The notes beneath the pieces were generated by a model. It did no database searches and was not told where the DNA came from. It saw only the letters and a program-made list of their open reading frames with translations. 64,000 bases of DNA, taken from assembly GCA_937877565.1 (NCBI GenBank), contig CALFJB010000072.1, positions 1 to 64,000 on the forward strand, given 5' to 3'. This stretch comes from an uncultured Selenomonadales bacterium. Its GTDB lineage: Bacteria; Bacillota; Negativicutes; Selenomonadales; Selenomonadaceae. Shown here in pieces: positions 49,934-57,680 of this stretch. Every line of letters starts with the position of its first letter. Position 1 is the stretch's first letter. The translations under genes and the position numbers were made by a program.

Positions 49934-50551
49934 CTACAATAACTTCAAAATGCAGTTATAAGCCAATTCGTAAATCGTATGGTAAACAAAATTTGTACCC
50001 GCCGCGTCCATTGCGTCAACCTGTTTCTGATTAACCACCGCGTAAGGGTAAATTCCATAAATGAACGGGAAAAACGCATATAAAAAATTTTGCTTTTCAA
50101 TTTCAGTTTTAGCCGGAAAAAATTTATCCAAACATTTTTTGACGGTTTTTAATGACTGCCCGTAAACTTTTTTGAACTCAATCAAATTTTCTTGGCGGCT
50201 GTTCATTTCCATATCAAAATGATTCATCGACATCAATTTTAAAAGTTGCAAGCGATTTTCCAGAGACTTTGCCAATAAATCTGCAAATTCTTCCCGCGTC
50301 AATTTTTCGTTGTCTGAAATAATTTTTTCCAATTCGTTTATCCAAAGTTCATATTCTTTTTGGTGCAACGCCAAAAAAATTTCTTCCTTCGTATTGAAAT
50401 AATTATAAATCGAAGTGCGCGTAAACGAGGTAATTTTTCCAATTTCAATAATCGTTATGTCTTTGAAATTCATCGTTTGATAAAGTTTTTCACAGGCGGC
50501 AATAATTTCTTCGCGTCGTGAAGTGCTAAATTCGGCTGAAACTTTTGGCAT
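49934..50551 (-). CDS. TetR family repressor of the redox operon
   Basis: 205 residues. N-terminal helix-turn-helix: IAACEKLYQTMNFKDITIIE and SFTRTSIYNYFNTKEEIF, then an all-helical ligand-binding domain. First gene of the minus-strand operon that ends at 42990. Two TGACA-N3-TGTCA palindromes and the promoter lie directly upstream, so it is presumably an autorepressor induced by a small molecule such as a quinone or aldehyde. Confidence 0.88.
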   Translation of the reverse strand: MPKVSAEFSTSRREEIIAACEKLYQTMNFKDITIIEIGKITSFTRTSIYNYFNTKEEIFLALHQKEYELWINELEKIISDNEKLTREEFADLLAKSLENRLQLLKLMSMNHFDMEMNSRQENLIEFKKVYGQSLKTVKKCLDKFFPAKTEIEKQNFLYAFFPFIYGIYPYAVVNQKQVDAMDAAGTNFVYHTIYELAYNCILKLL

Positions 50552-50574
50552 TTTATCAGCTCCTTTCAGAAAAT

Positions 50575-50623
50575 TGACACGCTGTCATTAGAGAAATTTT
50601 ATATTGTAACTGACACTTTGTCA
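50575..50623 (-). promoter_or_regulatory. Promoter with two TetR-type operators
   Basis: Two 13-bp palindromes TGACACGCTGTCA (50575-50587) and TGACACTTTGTCA (50611-50623), centres 36 bp apart. On the minus strand the farther one provides the -35 TTGACA, with TATAAA 15 bases on; the nearer one lies over the expected transcription start. Good candidates for the operator of the repressor at 49934, possibly also touched by the divergent TetR gene. Confidence 0.7.
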
Positions 50624-50690
50624 ATAATTTTGATTGACTTTAAAAAATTAAATCTGTAAAATTTCTTCAGAAAATTACAAGGTGATTGAA

Positions 50691-51248
50691 ATGATTATTC
50701 GACAAACTACAAAAGAAATACTTTCCGAATCGCTGAAAGAATTGTCCGCCACTAAGCCGATTGACAAAATTACAATCAAAGAAATTTCTGCAAATTGCGG
50801 CGTCACTTCAAAAACTTTTTACAATCATTTTCAGGATAAATACGCTTTAATAGCGTGGATTTATTCGACGCAGGCAGAAAAAATTTTTAGTAAATTGTAT
50901 GGCGAAAATTACACGTGGAATAACGCACTTACTGACGTTTTAAGTTATTTTCTGGAAAATAAAAAGTTTTTGCAAAATTTGGTACTGAATACGAGCGGGC
51001 AGGATTCTTTTATAAATTACGTGTCAAAATTCAGCGTAAAAATTTTTTCAGACCACATTAAACGCACTCAAAATTTAGAAAAAATTCCTCAAGACTTAGA
51101 AATTTTAATAAATGTTTACTGCTACGGTGTAGTTTGTACTTTGTGCGAATTTTTAATTTCAGCTGTTCCAATTTCGGATAAAGAATTTGTAAAACAACTT
51201 GAAAGGGCTTTACCTGAACCGCTCAAAAAATATTTTTACAAAAATTAA
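50691..51248 (+). CDS. TetR family regulator
   Basis: 185 residues; helix-turn-helix ITIKEISANCGVTSKTFYNHFQDKYALIAW of the DhaS/TetR_C_33-like type near the N-terminus, followed by a long helical domain. Divergent from the TetR gene of the redox operon and sharing its 140-bp control region. AAGGTG stands a few bases before ATG 50691. Its terminator follows directly. Target unknown. Confidence 0.82.
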   Translation: MIIRQTTKEILSESLKELSATKPIDKITIKEISANCGVTSKTFYNHFQDKYALIAWIYSTQAEKIFSKLYGENYTWNNALTDVLSYFLENKKFLQNLVLNTSGQDSFINYVSKFSVKIFSDHIKRTQNLEKIPQDLEILINVYCYGVVCTLCEFLISAVPISDKEFVKQLERALPEPLKKYFYKN

Positions 51249-51275
51249 AATTTGTGAACTAAATTTATAAATTTT

Positions 51276-51308
51276 CCCGCATTGTTAATTGAAGTGCGGG
51301 CTTTTTTA
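51276..51308 (+). terminator. Intrinsic terminator after the second TetR gene
   Basis: CCCGCA-loop-TGCGGG stem followed by CTTTTTT. Confidence 0.8.
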
Positions 51309-51350
51309 TTGTACTTTTAGACAAATTATTTGATTGGAGGAAAGGTTTTT

Positions 51351-52256
51351 ATGTTTGATTATGACGTGATTTATCTTGGCAGTGGGCACGCTTGTTGGCA
51401 CGGCGGCAGAATTTTGCAAGCGGCAGGTAAAAAAGTTGCTTTCGTTGACGGCGATTTAACCGGCGGCACTTGTACAAATTACGGCTGCAACGCAAAAATT
51501 TTGTTGGATTCGCCCTTTGAATTGATTGACGGGATTGAACGCTACAAAAATCTTTGCGTCGATACCGTTCCTAAAGTTGACTGGAAGGCGTTAATGAATT
51601 ACAAGCGCGAAGTTTTGAAAGATTATCCTATTGGGCTTGAAAAAATTTTTGAAGGCTTGGGAATGGATTATTTTAAGGTACGCGGTAAAATTGTTGACGC
51701 TCACACCGTACAAGCAGGAGACAAAAAAATTACTGCCGAATATATTGTAATTGGCACGGGCGAACGCGCAAAACATCAAGAAATTCCCGGCAATGAATAT
51801 GTTCATGACAGCAGACAATTTTTAGACCTTGAAGATTTTCCAAAAAGAATCGTGCTTATTGGCGCGGGCGTTATTTCAATGGAATTTGCCTCAATGGCGG
51901 CGAAAATGTGCGATGAAGTTTTTGTAATTCAGTACAACGACAGACCGCTTGGAGCTTATCCCAAAAAATATGTTGACCGCGTAGTTAAAAAACTTTCTGA
52001 TGACGGCGTTAAATTCTGCTTTAATGAATCTGCCGTAAAAATTGAAAAGGTCGGCGAAATTTTCAAAGTTACATTAAAAGGCGGCGCGGCGTTTTATGGC
52101 AGTGAGGCGGCGTATTTGGTTAATTTTGTAACTTTTATAATCAACTGCAAAATTACCGGCGAACAACTTGACAAAATGATTTTCGCCTTCCCGAATCAAA
52201 CTTATGAACTTTGCATGCTCCTTATTCCAATGATGAGCGGGCAAAAACTTATGTAA
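51351..52256 (+). CDS. Pyridine nucleotide-disulfide oxidoreductase with large internal deletion
   Basis: 301 residues; family members are about 450. Intact: FAD-binding YLGSGHACWHGGRILQAAG, redox Cys pair GGTCTNYGCNAK, NAD-binding VLIGAGVISMEFASMAAK. After KVTLKGGA (residue ~245) the text jumps to GSEAAYLVNFVTFI, a C-terminal dimerisation segment. About 150-170 residues (the second FAD part, with its GD motif, and the first half of the dimer domain) are missing without a frameshift. Likely non-functional or altered. ATG 51351 has GGAGGAAAG before it. Frame and translation signals remain intact, so it may still be expressed. Confidence 0.75.
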   Translation: MFDYDVIYLGSGHACWHGGRILQAAGKKVAFVDGDLTGGTCTNYGCNAKILLDSPFELIDGIERYKNLCVDTVPKVDWKALMNYKREVLKDYPIGLEKIFEGLGMDYFKVRGKIVDAHTVQAGDKKITAEYIVIGTGERAKHQEIPGNEYVHDSRQFLDLEDFPKRIVLIGAGVISMEFASMAAKMCDEVFVIQYNDRPLGAYPKKYVDRVVKKLSDDGVKFCFNESAVKIEKVGEIFKVTLKGGAAFYGSEAAYLVNFVTFIINCKITGEQLDKMIFAFPNQTYELCMLLIPMMSGQKLM

Positions 52257-52275
52257 AATTGGAGGTGATATTTTT

Positions 52276-53067
52276 ATGGCAATGGTAAAAGACTATCTGC
52301 ACAACAAATTTAAACACGGAATTGACGCGGGAATTTTACAATATGGCGTTGGTCAAGAAACTGCATCAGCGGAAGTTGCGGAAGTTTTGGCGACTTCAAA
52401 TTATGATTGGCTTTTTGTTGACGGCGAACACGGAAGTCATAGCGTTCAATCAATTTTTGAAATTGCGCGTGCGATTGCGGCTTATGATATGACACCTGTT
52501 GTACGTATTCCGCAGGCAGGAACAGGAATTTTTAAACAACTTTTGGACGGTGGGATTCAAAATATAATTATTCCGAAAGTTGATTATCCTGAAGAAGTCG
52601 AAAAGATTATGTATTGGGCGAGTTATCCGCCGCGTGGAAATCGTGGATTCGGAGCAAGTGCAGTTCGTGCAGGGCGTTTTGGGCGTCATGCTGATTATCT
52701 TGAACGCGAAACTCAAGAAATTTGTATAATTCCGCAAATTGAAAGCAAACTCGGCTACAAAAATCTTGATGAAATTGTAAAAGTTCCGGGCGTTGGAGCA
52801 ATTTTCTTGGGACCGATTGATTTGGCGGTTGATATGGGACACGGTTTAAATATTTTCCATCCTGAAGTTGCTGACGCTATGGACGATATGATTATCAGAA
52901 TTAAAAATCTTGGAAAACCTGTCGGAACAATCGCATTGACACCTGAACAAGCCAAACATTTTGCGGATTTGGGAGTAAGCTTTTTGGCAGTCGGCGCGGA
53001 TACGGCATTTTTGGTTCAAGGCGCAGATAATACTTTGAACACTTTCAAAAGTGCAATACAAAAATAA
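52276..53067 (+). CDS. HpcH/HpaI aldolase family protein
   Basis: 263 residues: VDGEHGSHSVQSI near residue 49, RIPQAGTGIFKQLLDGGIQNIIIPKVD (substrate/metal region), PRGNRGFG, QIESKLGYKNLDEI with the metal-binding Glu, and FLGPIDLAVDMG with the Asp ligand. Class II pyruvate aldolases of this type cleave or form 2-keto-3-deoxy compounds. GGAGGTG before the ATG. Physiological substrate unclear. It follows the shortened flavoprotein by 20 bases. Confidence 0.88.
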   Translation: MAMVKDYLHNKFKHGIDAGILQYGVGQETASAEVAEVLATSNYDWLFVDGEHGSHSVQSIFEIARAIAAYDMTPVVRIPQAGTGIFKQLLDGGIQNIIIPKVDYPEEVEKIMYWASYPPRGNRGFGASAVRAGRFGRHADYLERETQEICIIPQIESKLGYKNLDEIVKVPGVGAIFLGPIDLAVDMGHGLNIFHPEVADAMDDMIIRIKNLGKPVGTIALTPEQAKHFADLGVSFLAVGADTAFLVQGADNTLNTFKSAIQK

Positions 53068-53082
53068 TTGGAGGAATTTGTT

Positions 53083-53535
53083 ATGACAGAAAAAATTATC
53101 GAAGGTTTACAATTTATCGTTACTCAACTTGACCAACAATCAGACGGACATTTAATCCAGTCCAGAATTTTTGCAAGTCAAGGCTTAACCAAACTTGCCG
53201 AAAAGTACGCTGAACACGCGGAAGAAGAACGCGGCTACGTCATTAAGTGCATTGATAGAATTATTGACTTGGGCGGCGAAGTTAAACTTGAAGATAAAAA
53301 ATCTGCGCCCGTTTGAAAAGACGCCGAAGAATTCCTCAAGTATGATTTGCAAGTTTCAAAAGACGGCTTGAAGTGGCTTGCAGACCTTGTAAAACTCGCG
53401 CAGGAAGATTTAACGACGTTTGCAATTTTGAGCGAATACTACAAAGACGAAGAAAAAGATATGTATGAAACTGAACAGCAACTTGAATTGATTCAGCTGA
53501 TTGGCAAACAAAACTGGCTTGCAAAACAAATTTAA
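53083..53535 (+). pseudogene. Ferritin-like (bacterioferritin/DPS type) gene broken by an in-frame TGA
   Basis: Two frames, 53083-53316 (77 residues, ending LEDKKSAPV then TGA) and the continuation to 53535 (KDAEEFLKYDLQVSKDGLKW ... NWLAKQI), lie in the same reading frame and together make a ~150-residue four-helix ferritin-like protein (QLDQQSDGHLIQSRIFASQG with Glu/His helix residues, EHAEEERGYVIKCIDRII, YYKDEEKDMYETEQQLE). The TGA at 53314-53316 is one base from TGG. No SECIS-like hairpin was found after it, so selenocysteine is unlikely; an ordinary nonsense mutation or sequencing error is the simplest reading. Confidence 0.75.
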
Positions 53536-53567
53536 GGGATAAGGGCTAAGGACTAAGGGATAAGGAT
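53536..53567 (+). repeat. Degenerate heptamer run between ferritin-like and rubrerythrin genes
   Basis: GGGATAAGGGCTAAGGACTA and on: seven-base units of the form GGRCTAA. Same style as at 28307 and 61283. Confidence 0.5.
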
Positions 53568-53608
53568 TTTTTAGTTTATATAAAAAATATTTTTTAGGAG
53601 AAGTAAAA

Positions 53609-55090
53609 ATGAGTTTGCACGGTTTAACGAAAGGCACGGAGCTTGAAAAATCTGTTGCGGCACTCGCGCAGGCTGAAGCCAACGGCGTAATGATGTATTA
53701 CGCGCTTGCACGTTTGGCGAAGGAGCAGGGACTTGACGACGTTGCAGAAACTTTGATAAATTCTGCAAATCAAGAGGCGGTACACGCGGGCTTTTACGCA
53801 ACTTTAAATGGCAAATATCCAAAAGATTTTTGGGCATTGCTTGAAACTGTCAAAAAAGCCGAAATTGCGGGCGAAAATCAAATTAAAGCACTTGCCGACA
53901 AAGTACGCGCCGCAGGATTTAACGAGGCGGCGGACGAAATGGAAATTTTCGCCAAACAGGAAGGACATCACGGCGTAGTCATTGAAGAAATTTTCAAAAA
54001 GTACAATCCGCCCAAAGTCGATAACACCGGCAAAAAAGTTTACGTTTGCCCCGTTTGCGGTTATGAATACGTCGGCGATATTGATTCTGAAGATGAAAAT
54101 TGGACTTGTCCACTTTGCGGGCAACCGAAATCTGCTTTTCAAGAAAAATCTAAAATTCAAGTTAAAGCCGTGAAATTTGCTGAAAACGGTTTTATGACTC
54201 AACCCTTTGCAATGGGCGGCGAAGACGGCGCAGATAAATTTGACGCCAATATTAAATATCGCTCCTGCTTGCAAAATTTCGTTATCGACAACGGCGAAGA
54301 AGTTATTTTGGTTGATACGGGTTTACCAAGTGAATATCCATATCCAACTTTTGACGAAAAGACTCAAATTTTTGTCGGCACGAAAATTAAAAATTATGTT
54401 GACGCGCTGAAAGATTTAGGCTACAAGCCGGAACAAGTTACAAAAATTTTGGTAACGCACAAACACGAAGACCACACCGGCGAACTTCGCACTTTCCCCA
54501 ACGCTAAAATTTATATTGGCAGACCTGACGCAGACGCAATGAAACTTGAAGGTGAAAATATTGTTAGAGTAGATTTTACTGACGGCGCGTATAAAAATTT
54601 CCCCGCCTGTCAAAAAATTGCTGACGGCGTGTATTACATTCAAGCAGTTGGACACACCAAAGGCAACAGCATTGTAATTGTTGAGGACGGCGATTTAAAT
54701 TATTTGATTCACGGCGATGTAACTTACACTGACGAGGCACTTTACGAAGATAAATTGTCGGTTGTCTTTGAAGATTTACCGGCGGCGCGTGAAACTTTAA
54801 ATAGAGTGCGTGAATTTATCCGCAATAACAAAACTGTTTACTGCTCCACACATACGCCGCTCGGCTATGAAAATCTTGAGGCTAAAAAAATTTGCGATTT
54901 GGATAATCCGCCTGAAACTATTCCGCCAAAAGAAATTGTTGCAAAGGCGGCAACCGGAAAATATGTTTGCAGTATTTGCGGTTACGTTTACGATCCTGCC
55001 GAAAATGGCGGCGTAAAGTTTGAAGATTTGCCCGAAAATTGGAAATGCCCGCGTTGCAAACAATCTAAAGATAAATTCAATAAAGCATAA
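53609..55090 (+). CDS. Rubrerythrin-rubredoxin-metallo-beta-lactamase-rubredoxin fusion protein
   Basis: 493 residues in four parts. 1-140: rubrerythrin-type diiron helices (EANGVMMYYALARLAKEQG, EAVHAGFYATLNG, EGHHGVVIEEIFK). About 148-185: rubredoxin VYVCPVCGYEYVGD and CPLCGQPKSAF. About 200-420: metallo-beta-lactamase with THKHEDHTGELRTFP, VGHTKGNS and HGDVTYTDEA; this half lacks a C-terminal flavodoxin domain. About 450-493: second rubredoxin YVCSICGYVYDPAENGG and CPRCKQSKDKF. It probably reduces peroxide at the diiron centre and acts on a substrate at the MBL site (oxygen/NO reduction or a hydrolase). GAGAAG site. Monocistronic, with its own terminator. Confidence 0.9.
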   Translation: MSLHGLTKGTELEKSVAALAQAEANGVMMYYALARLAKEQGLDDVAETLINSANQEAVHAGFYATLNGKYPKDFWALLETVKKAEIAGENQIKALADKVRAAGFNEAADEMEIFAKQEGHHGVVIEEIFKKYNPPKVDNTGKKVYVCPVCGYEYVGDIDSEDENWTCPLCGQPKSAFQEKSKIQVKAVKFAENGFMTQPFAMGGEDGADKFDANIKYRSCLQNFVIDNGEEVILVDTGLPSEYPYPTFDEKTQIFVGTKIKNYVDALKDLGYKPEQVTKILVTHKHEDHTGELRTFPNAKIYIGRPDADAMKLEGENIVRVDFTDGAYKNFPACQKIADGVYYIQAVGHTKGNSIVIVEDGDLNYLIHGDVTYTDEALYEDKLSVVFEDLPAARETLNRVREFIRNNKTVYCSTHTPLGYENLEAKKICDLDNPPETIPPKEIVAKAATGKYVCSICGYVYDPAENGGVKFEDLPENWKCPRCKQSKDKFNKA

Positions 55091-55110
55091 AATAAACTTC
55101 CCAACTAAAA

Positions 55111-55175
55111 GCGGGTTGCCGAAATTTGGCAGCCCGTTATTTTTTTGCAGGAAAATATTTTACAGCGTTGAAAAA
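55111..55175 (+). repeat. Terminator-bearing dispersed repeat, copy at 55.1 kb
   Basis: GGGTTGCC-loop-GGCAGCCC hairpin with T7 (55113-55146), then GCAGGAAAATATTTTACAGC and GTTGAAAAA as at 40481-40543. It terminates the fusion gene. Confidence 0.75.
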
Positions 55176-55238
55176 TTAATTTAAAAATTTTTTATGGAGA
55201 TAAAATTTTTTGCCGGAATCAAAAGGAGATAATAAAAT

Positions 55239-57491
55239 TTGAAGATTAAGACGATGGACGCTTTAATAAGTTTTGTTGTCGGTCGCGGCAATATGAATAT
55301 CAGCAACCGCATAAATCGTGTAATATTGTTTATATGTATGTTGTTGATGGTATTCTTTGGTTTTGCGGCATTTGCCGGAATTTACAATTCAAAAGACTAT
55401 GCAATAGATATAAGCAATTCTATTGGAAATGAAGCGTTTGAGAAAAGCTCTGATATTTTACGCGATCAAAAGTACAAAGACTTACTCTATAAAATTGAGG
55501 AGCGTACCAAATATATTGAATCAGAAGTGCATGATTTTTGTACTGATGTTAAACTGCTTGATAACGAACTCAAAAATATTTATCAACACCCGGAAAATTT
55601 TAAACCACGACCGGTAAGATTGGGAAGAGATTTTATAGAAGGCGACGTGGCCGCGCTAAGATTTGCGCCATTTGTCAACATTAACGATTTGAATAAAGAG
55701 CCGCTAAGTACAGAAATAGATATGTTGGGAAATTTACAGGACTTATTTTACTTTTTGAGTTTAAAATATCGTAACCCTGATTTTTTTGATGCTCCAACTT
55801 TCGGAATTTTGACTGAATCCGGAATTGGAATAATGGCTGATTCTGCGGTAACTATTGAACAATGGCACAATGGCAATGACAATATGGATTTTTGGAGCAC
55901 GATATTATATCAAGAAACTAAAAAAGCTTGGTTTGACGGCAAAAAAAATGAGCCAATATATACAAGCACATACAGCAAGGGAATTAATAATTACATGGGG
56001 CAATTTTCTTGTTCTATGCCATACGAAATTAACGGTGAATTTGCCGGAATAATTTTCTTTTCTATTTTGATGGATGAACTTGCTTATCTGGTTGAACCGA
56101 CGACCGTAAATAATGACAGCATAAATTTTGTATTGAACGACAAAGGCAACGTATTACTTAGCTCAAATAACACTGATTTAATTGAATTAGATGATCTTAA
56201 AGTAGTTTACGAAAATCCGCCTGATATTCGCCAAAGTCAACAATCTGAAATAGCAAATATTGCGCAGAAAATGACAGCCGGTGAAAAATCTATCGAAGAA
56301 ATTTTTATCAATGACAATCATTACTATGTTGCTTATACGCCAATTAAAGATTTGAATTGGAGTTTGGGCGTAGTGATGCCCGCCAACGAAATTACAGAGA
56401 ACGTCGAAAAAAATCAAGCAATTATTGAAAAATTGACGTCAGACAAAGTTGCGACGCTTGATCACAGATTTTTATTGGTTATGTTTTTGATGATTCTATT
56501 TGCAGTTATAATTTGGGCGGTAGTAAACATTATTGGCAGGAAGTTGGCAAATAAATTTGTTAAGCCTATCCAAGAATTGAGCGACGGTGTAAGAGAAATT
56601 TCAAGCGGTAATTTCGATAAAAAATTGTCAATTCATACAGGCGACGAAATTGAACATTTGGCAACGTGCTTTAATGCAATGACTGATGAACTTCAAACTT
56701 ATATGAAAAATCTAACCAAAATGACAGCAGACAAAGAGAGAATCGCTACAGAATTAGATATTGCCAAAAACATTCAGACAAGCATGCTTCCCAATGTCTT
56801 TCCGGCGTTTCCCGACCACAAAGAATTTGATATATATGCTACAATGAATGCAGCTAAAGAAGTTGGCGGCGATTTTTACGATTTCTATCTTTTGGATGAA
56901 AATCATTTGCTTATAACTATTGCTGATGTAAGCGGCAAAGGAATACCGGCGGCGTTATTTATGGCAAATTCCAAAACGATATTGAAAAATTTTGCTATGA
57001 CAATGAGCAGTCCCGACGACTTAGCGGCGGTAATGACGTTAGCGAATAATCAACTTTGCCAAAATAACGATGCTATGATGTTTGTTACTGTATTTATGGG
57101 AATGTTGAATGTTAAGACAGGTGAATTTATTTTTGTCAATGGTGGACACAACCCGCCGTTGGTATATCATAAATCAGAAAATAAATATGAATATCTGAAA
57201 GTTGCCAAAAATTTTGTACTCGGCGGTATGGAAGATATAGACTTTAAGCAACAGTCAATCCAACTCAACAAGGGCGATTCGATTTTCTTATATACCGACG
57301 GCGTTACAGAAGCTCTCAATCCCAACAACGATTTATACAGTGAAAAACGTTTGCTTGATTGTTTAAATCGTTCTGAAAAAGATTTATCTGTTGAGGATTT
57401 ATTGGCGTTTGTTCGCGCTGATGTAAATAATCATGTTGACGGTGCAGATCAATCTGATGATATAACTATGTTGATTCTAAAATTTAACTAA
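55239..57491 (+). CDS. Membrane sensor with HAMP and PP2C (SpoIIE) phosphatase domain
   Basis: 750 residues starting at TTG 55239 (AAAGGAGAT ten bases upstream). One N-terminal membrane helix (VILFICMLLMVFFGFAAFAG), a ~370-residue extracytoplasmic sensor with a dCache-like pattern (PIKDLNWSLGVVMPANEITE at its end), a second helix (LLVMFLMILFAVIIWAVVNI), HAMP (KPIQELSDGVREISSGNFDK), a coiled coil, and a SpoIIE/PP2C domain: EVGGDFYDFYLLDENH, ADVSGKGIPAALFMA, VNGGHNPPLVY, and DGVTEALN. It would dephosphorylate an anti-sigma-factor antagonist in response to an outside signal. The partner genes are not next to it; nitrogen genes follow. Confidence 0.9.
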   Translation: MKIKTMDALISFVVGRGNMNISNRINRVILFICMLLMVFFGFAAFAGIYNSKDYAIDISNSIGNEAFEKSSDILRDQKYKDLLYKIEERTKYIESEVHDFCTDVKLLDNELKNIYQHPENFKPRPVRLGRDFIEGDVAALRFAPFVNINDLNKEPLSTEIDMLGNLQDLFYFLSLKYRNPDFFDAPTFGILTESGIGIMADSAVTIEQWHNGNDNMDFWSTILYQETKKAWFDGKKNEPIYTSTYSKGINNYMGQFSCSMPYEINGEFAGIIFFSILMDELAYLVEPTTVNNDSINFVLNDKGNVLLSSNNTDLIELDDLKVVYENPPDIRQSQQSEIANIAQKMTAGEKSIEEIFINDNHYYVAYTPIKDLNWSLGVVMPANEITENVEKNQAIIEKLTSDKVATLDHRFLLVMFLMILFAVIIWAVVNIIGRKLANKFVKPIQELSDGVREISSGNFDKKLSIHTGDEIEHLATCFNAMTDELQTYMKNLTKMTADKERIATELDIAKNIQTSMLPNVFPAFPDHKEFDIYATMNAAKEVGGDFYDFYLLDENHLLITIADVSGKGIPAALFMANSKTILKNFAMTMSSPDDLAAVMTLANNQLCQNNDAMMFVTVFMGMLNVKTGEFIFVNGGHNPPLVYHKSENKYEYLKVAKNFVLGGMEDIDFKQQSIQLNKGDSIFLYTDGVTEALNPNNDLYSEKRLLDCLNRSEKDLSVEDLLAFVRADVNNHVDGADQSDDITMLILKFN

Positions 57492-57517
57492 ATTACTTAT
57501 TTGAAAAAACAATTTCT

Positions 57518-57553
57518 AATCTCTGGCAAATGATTTTGTCGGAGATTTTTTTT
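57518..57553 (+). terminator. Intrinsic terminator after the SpoIIE gene
   Basis: AATCTC-T-GGCAAA-TGAT-TTTGTC-G-GAGATT stem, 12 pairs with one symmetric mismatch, followed by T8. Confidence 0.85.
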
Positions 57554-57601
57554 GTGGAAAAAGCATTTTTAATGTATACCGAAATACAATTATTTTTAAT
57601 A

Positions 57602-57630
57602 TTTACATATCAAAATAAATATGATAATAT
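57602..57630 (+). promoter_or_regulatory. Candidate promoter for the amtB cluster
   Basis: -35 TTTACA (57602-57607), 17-base spacer, -10 TAATAT (57625-57630), 50 bases before the amtB start. No sigma-54 site (GG-N10-GC) was convincing here. Confidence 0.4.
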
Positions 57631-57680
57631 CGTTATGTCAGCTGATAAAAAAAATTATATTTTGTAAAGAAGGAGATATA

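Noticed and set aside
53314..53316. Selenocysteine codon
   Set aside because: No stable hairpin with a suitable loop lies within the bases directly after the TGA.
57530..57680. Sigma-54 promoter for amtB
   Set aside because: The best GG-N10-G spacing falls in the terminator stem of the preceding gene and lacks the GC element.
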